64,000 nt of DNA from Colocasia esculenta. Lineage: Eukaryota; Streptophyta; Magnoliopsida; Alismatales; Araceae. A model generated the notes under the pieces. The model was not told the origin of the DNA. It made no database searches and saw only the letters and a list, made by a program, of their open reading frames with translations. The DNA is taken from positions 23,347,346 to 23,411,345 of the forward strand of contig CM024766.1 of assembly GCA_014218235.1 (NCBI GenBank), in the 5' to 3' direction. Shown here one piece after another: positions 55,641-64,000 of the stretch. Each line of letters opens with the position of its first letter. Position 1 is the stretch's first letter. The translations under genes and the position numbers were made by a program.

Positions 55641-57163
55641 GCAAAATCTAACTTTCTTCTTTCTAACCATCCACCAATGCCCCATAGGCTTCAACCAATC
55701 CATCCCCAAAATCACATCATAATCCTTCAATGAAAGTGCTACAGTCTTGCTGGCATCTGATTCCTCTGAATTACTATCGGAACCTCATCTAAGTAATGAA
55801 GTAAGCATAAAACCTCATGAGGAATCTCTACAATCAACTCACACTGCCTTTCTTCTAGGGGTTTACCATGCTATCCATAAAATCCTCAGAAATGAACGAA
55901 TGCGAAGAACCCGATCAATTAATATTCTAGTAGAAAAGTCAAAAAGAGGTAATATACCTTCAATTAAATTGGATTCTTCCACCCGAGCTCTGGTACTGCC
56001 ATAACTCGACCCTGTCCTCCTCTCTAGAAAGGTACACCTCTGCCTTGCTCTGCTGGCTGCTGAAATGGCTGTTGTTGTTGCGGTGCTCCTCTACCATAAC
56101 TATACTCCTGAGGATGCGGACATTCTTAGCTAAATGCCCTGGCTGCCCACAATTATAACACTGAAAACTTGGAAAGCTGTGGGCTGCCCTGCCGTACTCT
56201 GCTGCGACTCCTCTAGTGCTGGCCTAACACCTCGGCCTTGCTGAACACCCGTTTGAAAACTCTACTGCATGCCGCTCCTCGTCCTATAACATCTTCTTCA
56301 ATTTACCACCCCATTTTGCAAACCCTGATGATGATGCTCCTGAGGGTGCCTTGCCCTTACTAATACCTGTGGACGCTGCGGAAGCTGAAAACTACCTAAC
56401 CCTGCTCCTCCAGATTGCCTAGCCTGCACAGTCCTCTCCCAATTGTTTGCTCTCTGTGCTGCTCCTTCCACTGTTCTGCACATCAAGGGAATTACTGCAT
56501 CCCTGAAGCTCTGGTCGCAATCCTCGAATTAAATACTCCACCATCATCGTGTTATCAGTAACCCATATGGAGCATATCTACTCAACGCGATGAACCTCAT
56601 CTGATATTCTAAGCACTGAAAGGTTCCCTTGCTGCAACGTCTGGAACTGCTCCCTCTTAGTCTGCTATATCTGAACTGGGAAGAAGTATCATTAATACCT
56701 CTAAGAACTCTGGCCAGGTGGTGTATCCTCTGTCCTTCCTGCAAATGCCGTTCTGCATCTTTAATATCCACCATTCTTGTGCAAATCCACGCAACTGATA
56801 GGCAGCTAGTAACACCTTTTAGCTTGTGAACACCTCATAATAACAAAACCCTCTCTATCTCATGCACCCAGTGCTCTATTGTCTCGGGATTTGGACCTCT
56901 TGAATATGTGGGTGGTTGCAACCGCAAAAACCTCTCTACTAGTGCTGTAGGAGCCTCCACACTGACTATCCATACTGGTACTCCCATGAAGTATAAGTAC
57001 AACGGGTGGTACCTCAACTACTGGTGGTGGTGGGGTGGTGCCACTGGTACTGCCTCTTCCACAATCGGCAGTACCCCTACTGTTGGTTGTACTGGTGCCT
57101 GGTGATCCAATCTGGTACGAATCTCTGTAAGACTTTCCCATATCCTTTCTATCATCTGATGTG
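55641..57163 (-). pseudogene. Element F gag and protease (frameshifted)
   Basis: The protease region (about 55640-55960) keeps an ID-T-G-type active site split by a one-base loss, followed by HSF-like residues. The gag zinc knuckle CYNCGQPGHLAKN lies near 56130-56165, its last Cys displaced by a frameshift. It is followed by a Gln/Pro-rich linker. Upstream pieces include RFLRLQPPTYSRGPNPETIEHWVHEIE (seen as two shorter motifs, LQPPTYSRGPNP and EHWVHEIE), the usual start of a gypsy capsid. The N terminus ends at 57163, where a C-type LTR starts, and no primer site is present. Confidence 0.7.
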
Positions 57164-57930
57164 TGTAGCACCCGAAACATTTATTATGAGAAAAATTAAA
57201 ATAATAATTTTAATAATAGTAATTTTACGTGCCATTATCATGTGTACAAAATACTTGGAAATTCCATAAAAATCATAGTTCAACTCTAAATAAATACTCT
57301 CAAATAACCCCACAAAAACTTTGTGCGAAGAAAAATCTGATTGGCCAAGATTAAGGTTTTTGTGGCTTATTATCGTAATTAAGAAATAAGTCGAAAAATC
57401 ATTATCACATATACTTAATGGAGTCTAAAATAGAATGAAAATTATGGTTGGACTTCAACAATGGGCATTGACAATCCAATGAAAGAAATGGGCCAAAGGA
57501 TGTACTTTGGGCCACAAATAATTCATGCTAGGAAAATGACCTGAAATTTGAAAATATTCACTAATGGACCATGATAGGGTAAATTCTTACCCATAGACCA
57601 CCATTTGACTTCAAACCAAGCCCAAACTCGTGGTACCACTTAAGGGAGGTTTTCCATAGACTCCTACCATGAATTGGGGAGAGAAATCCTCCATTAAGGG
57701 AGGACCACCCCAATTCGTACTTATAAATTTCCTAATTTTAAATTAGGCAACTAAAGACCCACACCCCTTTAAATAAGCCCCCTCTCCCCACGGGACGACC
57801 CCTAGGGTTTGCTGAGGTCATGCTTGGAGGCTCTGGACGCTGGGAAACGCAAGGAGGAGGCTTGAGAAGAAGCAACTCGTGCTCTTCTTCATCTGCGACC
57901 TGCACTTTGTGTCCCTTCAAGATAAGATGC
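57164..57930 (+). repeat. Truncated C-type LTR in plus orientation
   Basis: It begins exactly at TGTAGCACCC, the start of the element C LTR read on its own coding strand. It follows that LTR with many differences: AATAAGTCGAAAAATCATTA, a GGGCC-rich stretch, TTTAAATA, a CCTAGGGTTT block and ATCTGCGACCTGCA. Only the first ~0.75 kb of ~3.7 kb is present. The clean 5' terminus against F gag suggests an insertion into F (candidate target bases TGATG at 57159-57163). Its right side is lost. Confidence 0.65.
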
Positions 57931-58011
57931 AAGGAAGGAAACACTTAACAAACAAGCAAGTGAATACACAGAACAAACAGAAACACTCAGATTAGATCAG
58001 ATCAGATATGA

Positions 58012-58086
58012 ACCCGCTCTGATACCAGTTGTAGGATCGAAAAAGGATGACCAGATCTAGAAGGGGGGGGTTTGAATAGACCTAGG
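58012..58086 (-). repeat. Copia-like primer site and LTR edge at the gap
   Basis: On the minus strand TGGTATCAGAGCGGGTTC (58012-58029) is preceded by an LTR-type end ...GATCCTACA at 58032. In plus orientation the LTR edge begins TGTAGGATCG. The PBS wording with GCGGGTTC is common in plant copia elements, which is the only basis for the family name. The LTR is cut off by the N gap. The ~80 bp to the left (57931-58011) hold no recognised feature. Confidence 0.55.
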
Positions 58087-58186
58087 NNNNNNNNNNNNNN
58101 NNNNNNNNNNNNNNNNNNNNNNNNNNNNNNNNNNNNNNNNNNNNNNNNNNNNNNNNNNNNNNNNNNNNNNNNNNNNNNNNNNNNNN
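58087..58186. other. Assembly gap of 100 N
   Basis: Exactly 100 N residues, the usual placeholder for a scaffold join of unknown length. LTR sequence on the two sides does not match across it. Confidence 0.98.
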
Positions 58187-60698
58187 GTTTGTAAAGTCAC
58201 ACTCACGAGATCAAGAAGAGAAAGGAAGTGCACACTATCTCCAGGGAACTTCAATGGTACAACCAACTCGTCGGCCATGTGGGAATCCATGGTCAGAGGA
58301 GATTTACGGAGGCCTTGGTGAAAAGGTCGCTAGTCTACCGATTAGGAATGACCGGTAGAGAGTTTCCAATTTCCCAAGAAAAGGCTGCCTAATAGTGCAA
58401 GTGTGTAGTGACGTACACGTCTCAATTTTCAGTCCATCGGTCTCAACTCTGGGAAACACTTAACATGATAGCATGAATGAAACTATACTTTTAACAAACA
58501 TGGATTACAAGATTTTAAGATACAGATTTTCATTTTATCAAGCTAGAACAGTAACAAGAGTCAATCGCAAGTTTCATGAATGATCATATCATTTAAGAAA
58601 GCAATTAGAAATAAGTTTGTGTTCTTAAAGCTTTTCAATGGGTTTAACACTTTTAAGCCATTGCAATAACCACCATGCATTAATCAGACCCAAAACATGT
58701 GATTTACCTACTAAATATTACCTTGACCAGCCCTTGGGTAAGGCAATAGGTTTACAGAAAGTAAGGGGGTTTCATGACAAAACCTGAGATCGCGACAGGT
58801 GCCTAAAAGGAAGGCGACAGGGGGGTCCGATCGCAACAGGACAAGGGCCGTGAAGGGATGGCTAGAAGGCGACAGGGGTTGTGAAGAACGCGACTGGGCG
58901 GTCAGATTCAAGCAGCATGATCGCGACAAAGGTCTTGTCGCAATCAGGTCACGACATGTCCGGCTGTCGCGACGAGACCTCGGAAGGCGACACATCGAGC
59001 CGTCGCGTTCATAGGATCCCGTCAGATCCTGCCAGAGCAAGGACAGTGCCTTGGATTGCGGACCTGTCCTTCCTTCTTTTGACACGGGTTGTTCTAAAAT
59101 AGAGAACAAATTGTACGGTGCGTGAAAAATAACGAAACCAATTTTAAAATAACCTAGACATACTAGGGTACTTCCAGTAAATCGGAATTGAACAATAAAG
59201 ATGGTTTCGATAGGTTTTGATCACGGGAAACACAAGGTCAGACCAAGGGTAACTTAAGACGTAGTTTTATGCAGCAACCCATTACCACGCTATAGCTCTC
59301 TAACTAATGATATTAGACAAAATGTTCAACATGAAACCTCACGAGGACAATAGTAGAATAACTTCATGTTATGAGTTTTCTCTAATTCGGTCTTGAAATA
59401 CGTGCAACATATTAAGAACAGGAAAAGCTCTAACAGTGCGCGACTTTGGCAAAACGCATACAATGAAATCTACTAAATGAAATTCGATGAAACCAGTGGG
59501 AAATGAAAGTTAACTTGATGCTCTACACATTGGTTAGGATATGTTAAGGTTTGGCCCGAGAAAACCTACCTATGGGTTGAAGAAGTCCGTTATTTCAGAA
59601 AACCCGTGTTCAGACCACTTGGAGGAAAACACTTACTACTCCGTGTATACTGCATGGAATTTGGGCTTCCACTTGCATTAGAACGTAGACTTGCCCCTCT
59701 TTCCAGGAGTATAGGCCTTGCAAGATTTGGTTTAGGTTTGGCTCACCTTGGTCGACTTCAAGAGAGTGGTTTGTGCAGGTCGCAGCAGATGAGAAGGGGA
59801 AGAAGAACGGCTTCTTGTGGTCGTTCCATAGCTCCTCAGCTACCAAGAGCTCCTCCACACGACCCTAGCAAGTTCTAAATTCGTTCCTAGGGTTTGGGTG
59901 GAGAGTATTTAAGTAACCATGGTTTTAGGAGTCCTATTATAACTAGGAAAGGAGGGTTCGGGATTGCATGTTGATTTCCTATTTTGATGATCTCCTCCCC
60001 CTTTGAGTGTGTGAGGCATTAGGAAACCTCCCCTCATAGTTAGGCACGAATTTGGGTTGCCATGAATGCATGATTGCATCCCAATTCAACTCAAATTGTC
60101 TCTTTCAAATTTCAGCCTTTAGAGTTACGAATTTCTATGCATTTTCTTGCTTCATTTGATTTTTGGGTCATATGTGGTCCATTGGCCCAATAATATATTG
60201 GGTCATTAATATATAATGTTGGAAATCTCTCCAACACTTTTATTAAATTTAGATTGCGTCGTATTTTCGTGTTAACAGTTTTTCGACTTGTTTCCTTATT
60301 TAGATAATCAGTCGCAATAACTCTTAAACCTAGCCCAAATGATTTTTATTGAACCCATTTCGATGGGTCATTATATGATATTATTTGAAGTCCATCTATA
60401 ATTTTTATTTAATTTTCTAACCCATCCAAGTACGTGTGATAATGATTTTCCGACTTATCATGAATTACGATAATAAGTCACAAAACACTTTAAACTTAGC
60501 TAATCCTATTTTTATTGTCACAAATTCTTGTGAAATATTTAGTAATAATTTTGGGTTGATTTATAATTTTTACGGAATTTTCCGATGTGTTTTAGCACAT
60601 ACGATAATGATACGTATGTTTTAAATACTACGATATTATGAAAATTATTTATTTCCATTATTTGAGTTTTATGTAATAAAATTTTCCAGGGTGCTACA
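58187..60698 (-). repeat. C2 3' LTR, left end missing
   Basis: It corresponds to 21535-24090 of element C and ends GGGTGCTACA, with the GTCGCG block at about 58790-59010. About one third of the LTR is missing at the gap. Confidence 0.95.
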
Positions 60699-60716
60699 CC
60701 CTCCCCCACTTAAGAG
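60699..60716 (-). other. C2 polypurine tract
   Basis: Identical to that of element C: on the minus strand CTCTTAAGTGGGGGAGGG directly before the LTR. Confidence 0.9.
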
Positions 60717-60862
60717 AATTTGGTCCCCAAATTCATATATAGAAAGATTTTGTACAAGTGAGGTGTACTTACTTGTGAATAACTCTGGGTATCTTTTGCG
60801 CATTGCTTCCTCGGTTTCCCACGTGTCGTCTTCATCTATGCGTTGATTCCATCTAACCCTTA

Positions 60863-63800
60863 CTATTGGAATAACTTTGTTCTTAGTTGGCGCAGTTCCC
60901 GGTCCACGATCTTAATCGGCTTCTCTTGATACGTTCCGTCTTTGTTGAATTCCGGAAGCTCATATTCTATGACATGCCATGGATCTCGTACATACTTTTT
61001 CAACATGGATATGTGGAACACATTGTGTATTCCATCCATTTGTGGTGGTAAAGCGAGACGATATGCCACCTCACCGACTCTTTCGAGGATTTCGAAAGGC
61101 CCAACAAACCTTGGTGACAACTTGCCTTTAATGCCAAAACGCTGATTCCACGGCCTGGAGACACCTTCAAGAATACATGTTCACCCACCTGAAACTCTAG
61201 GTCTCTCCTTCTGTTATCTGCATATGCCTTTGTCTTTGCTGCGCCACTGCCATTCTTTCTTTAATAAGCTTTACTTCTCTGTGGTTTCCTTATCATCTCT
61301 GGTCCTAACATTTGTTTTTCGCCAACTTCAACCAGCATATTGGAGATCGGCAACTCCTACCATAGAGTGCTTCAAATGGTGCCATTTGAATGCTAGCTTG
61401 ATAGCTATTGTTGTAGGCGAACTCCACGAGGGATAAGTGTTCGTGCCAGCTTCCTCCAAAATCTAGGACACATGCTCTAAGCATATCTTCAATGACCTGG
61501 TTGGTTCTCTCCGTCTGACCATCTGTCTGTGGATGGAAAGCCGTGCTAAAGTTTAGTTTAGATCCCAAGGAGTAATGCAGTCCTTTCCAAAAGTGGGATG
61601 TGAACCTAGGGTCTCTATCAGACACGATAGACACCGGTACTCCATGTAATCTGACTATTTCCTTCACATACAACGCAGCCAAAACATCTACTGACCACTT
61701 ATTCTTCACCGGCAAGAAGTGAACGACTTAGTTAAGCGGTCGACAATAACCCAGATACCATCGAATCCACCTCTAAATTTGGGTAGACCGAAAATAAAGT
61801 CCATCCCTACACCTTCCCATTTCCATGCCGGGATTTCTAGGGGTTTGAGTTTACCTGCGGGTCGCAAGTGCTCCGCCTTAACCTTTTGGCATGTTAAGCA
61901 TCGGGCGACATATTCCGCCATTCTCTCTTCATATTAGGCCACAAGAAGCTTCGTTTCAAATCTTGATACATTTGGTAGTTCCTGGATGAATAGTATATCT
62001 GGTTTTGTGAGCCTCATCCATAATCACTTCTTTGCCGCATGGTCGGGTACACAGACTCGATCCCGGAACAATAGTCTTCCATCTTCAGTAATAAGAAATC
62101 CGGCCTCTGGTCTAGATTAGCCTTAATCTCCACAAGTATGGGTCATTATCTTGGATGTTGTGATGTCCTCCAGTAGTGTAGGTTGTGCCCTAATACTAGC
62201 AACAAGGCATCCCTTCTCTTTGATGTCAGCATCAATATTTAACTTGGCAAAGTCTTCTAATAACTTCCATTCGTCCACCATTAAGCTTGATAGTGTGATC
62301 ATTGGCTTTCTACTTAGAGCATCTGCTACAGAATTGCTTTTCCGGGATGATATTGAATCGTGAAGTCGAAGTCTTTGAGATACTCCAACCACCTCCGCTG
62401 TCTCATATTCAAGTCCTGCTGAGAAAACAGATACTTCAAGCTTTTATGGTCAGAAAACACAATGAATTTCTCACCATATAGATAATGACGCCATATCTTC
62501 AAGGCGAAGACTACAGCCGCTAGCTCCAGATCATGTACAGGGTAATTCTCGTGCTTCTTCAATTGTGGACGCGTAGCATACAACTTGCCCATTCTGCATC
62601 AGCACACAGCCAAGGCCGATCCCGGATGCATCGGTATATACTTCAAAACTACCCCCAGCAACTGGCAGTGTTAGTACGGGTGCTGAGGTAAGGTGCTCTT
62701 TCAATGCCTTAAAACTTTCTTCACATTCATCAGTCCATGCAAATGGATTCTCCTTCTGGTAAGCCGGGTCAATGGTACAGCTATCTTTGAGAAATCCTTA
62801 ATGAAGCGATGATAATAACGGCTAAACCCAGAAAGCTTCTAATCTCCGACACAGTTGTCGGCCTTGCCCAGTTCTTTACCGCCTCCACTTTACGGATCTA
62901 CTGAGATCCCTCCTTGGATATGATGTGGCCAAGGAAAGACACCTCTTCCATCCAGAATTCACACTTACAAAGTTTGGCATAGAAGTTGATTATCTCTGAG
63001 CACTTGCAGAGCAACCTTCAAGTGTTCTTCATGTTCTTCTTTGGATTTGGAGTAAATGAGGATGTCATCAATGAACACCACTATAAACTGGTCTAAGTAT
63101 GGCCTATAAATATTGTTCATAAGCTGCATGAAAGCCGCTGGAGCATTTGTTAAACAAACGGCATGACCACGAACTCATAGTGACCATATCTACTTCGGAA
63201 TGCAGACTTGTGAATATCCTCCTCCTTTATCTTAGTTGATGGTAGCCAGATCTAAGATCTATCTTTGAGAAGTATTGTGCACCAGAGATCTTATCAAACA
63301 GCTCGTCGATGCGGGGCAGTGGATACTTGTTCTTTATTGTCAACTGGTTCAACTGACGGTAATCAATGCATAGCCTCATTGTCCCGTCCTTCTTCTGACA
63401 AATAGCACTGGCGCTCCCCACGGGGATGTGCTAGGCCTGATAAAACCTTGATCTAGCAATTCTTGGATCTGTCTCTTCAACTCTTGCAATTCCACCGGGG
63501 ACATACGATACAGGGCTTTTGAAACAGGAGTTGCCCCAGGGAGTAACTCAATGGTGAAGTTTACCTCCCGCTCAGGTGGTATACCAGGTAATTCCTCTGG
63601 AAATACATCAGGATAGTCCCTGGCTATTGGAATGTCTTCTAGGGTCGGTTTCTTCTTTTCCGTTGCCAAGACAGAAACTAGGAAAGCATCACAACCCTGG
63701 TTGATCAGCTTAGAAGCCTTTAAGGAGGAGATCAAGATAGGGTGTTTGTGATAGCGGGTGCCAAGTAGTGATAAAGTTGGAAGGTTTGGTCTTTTAAAAG

Positions 63801-64000
63801 TAACCTCCTATGGCGGCAGTTCACATCGGCATCATATTCAATTAGCCAATCGACACCCAGAATGGCATCATAACCCTTCATGTCTAAACAGATAAGGTCG
63901 GCAGGGAGATTGTGTCCTCCAATTATAGTTTCACATTTGGCAAGTAGTGAGTGAGTTCAGATTCTGAGCCTAGTGGAGAGGCTACAGTGATCTTGGATTT
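60863..64000 (-). pseudogene. C2 pol: protease end, RT, RNase H, integrase, chromodomain
   Basis: The domain series is the same as in element C: RT with RLCIDYRQLNQ and the FIDD region near 63063-63075, RNase H DHKSLKYLFSQ and ADALSRKP, integrase VARCLTCQK, MDFIFGLP, SDRDPRF and HPQTDGQTERTNQ, then SPRFVGPFEIL and the chromodomain. The frame is broken about every 200-300 bp by one-base losses. Examples are a lost T in a CCTTTTGTC run and a lost C in GTTCCTTAG. At the site where C lost a T (near 24521), C2 keeps it. The chromodomain is cut short near 60886 by a one-base loss. The breaks look technical rather than biological. Confidence 0.9.

Larger units (their letters stand above)
58187..64000 (-). 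mobile_element. Element C2: near-identical partial copy of element C
   Basis: From the gap onward the sequence follows element C from about 21535 to beyond 27420 with few substitutions. C2 lacks many single bases relative to C. It includes most of the 3' LTR (58187-60698), the purine tract and pol, and leaves the window inside the protease. In the LTR it shares the variants of C's 3' LTR rather than C's 5' LTR. Its left LTR end is missing because of the gap, so no target duplication can be checked. Confidence 0.95.

Noticed and set aside
57164..57930. 5' LTR of element F
   Set aside because: It is in the opposite orientation to F's coding strand, matches the C-type LTR start, and no primer site lies between it and F gag.

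Overview
The window is a gene-poor, plant-type genomic region made almost entirely of nested LTR retrotransposons. The plant assignment rests on three things: initiator-Met tRNA primer sites of the TGGTATCAGAGC type; chromodomain-bearing Ty3/gypsy polyproteins with 2.8-3.7 kb LTRs (Tekay/Del-like chromoviruses, an inference from the domains); and a fragment of a WD40 gene resembling plant JINGUBANG. I cannot name the species. No intact host gene, tRNA, rRNA or CRISPR array is visible.

Nesting, read from termini and target-site duplications (TSDs). The oldest layer is a decayed Athila-like Ty3/gypsy relic on the minus strand (about 3027-3113, 38242-39977 and 51360-52015). Element A (3114-38241, plus, TSD ACTTC) and element E (39978-51359, minus, TSD GGCTT/GGCTG) both inserted into it. 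Element A was hit by element B (7623-18561, minus, TSD GAAGG) between protease and reverse transcriptase. It was also hit by element D (19663-33520, TSD AGACA) inside its RNase H. D has LTR-like ends but carries a WD40 gene fragment. D was then split by element C (20366-32501, minus, TSD CGGAG/CGGGG). Inside the gag of B sits a non-LTR retroposed insert (14343-15269) with poly(A) and a 14-bp TSD.

The left edge (1-3026) holds LTR fragments, a microsatellite, a degenerate AGAGTCGACCT repeat tract and about 550 bp without recognisable features. On the right, element F (about 52040-57163) is a heavily frameshifted gypsy copy on the minus strand. It is followed by a truncated C-type LTR, a copia-like primer-site/LTR edge, a 100-N gap (58087-58186), and C2, a near-identical second copy of C that runs off the window.

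The strongest observations are: (1) the WD40 fragment enclosed between LTR-type termini with a 5-bp TSD; (2) two candidate GT-AG introns interrupting gag of element E; (3) the retroposed ORF inside the gag of B; (4) different modes of decay, with C-to-T type nonsense changes in B but single-base indels in E and C2 that look like unpolished long-read sequence; and (5) short-motif arrays (GTCGCG, GACGTC, GTGCTAT) inside LTRs. The elements share one lifecycle logic: gag and pol from one transcript, LTR promoters, tRNA-primed reverse transcription, integrase insertion and chromodomain targeting. Only C looks close to coding-competent.
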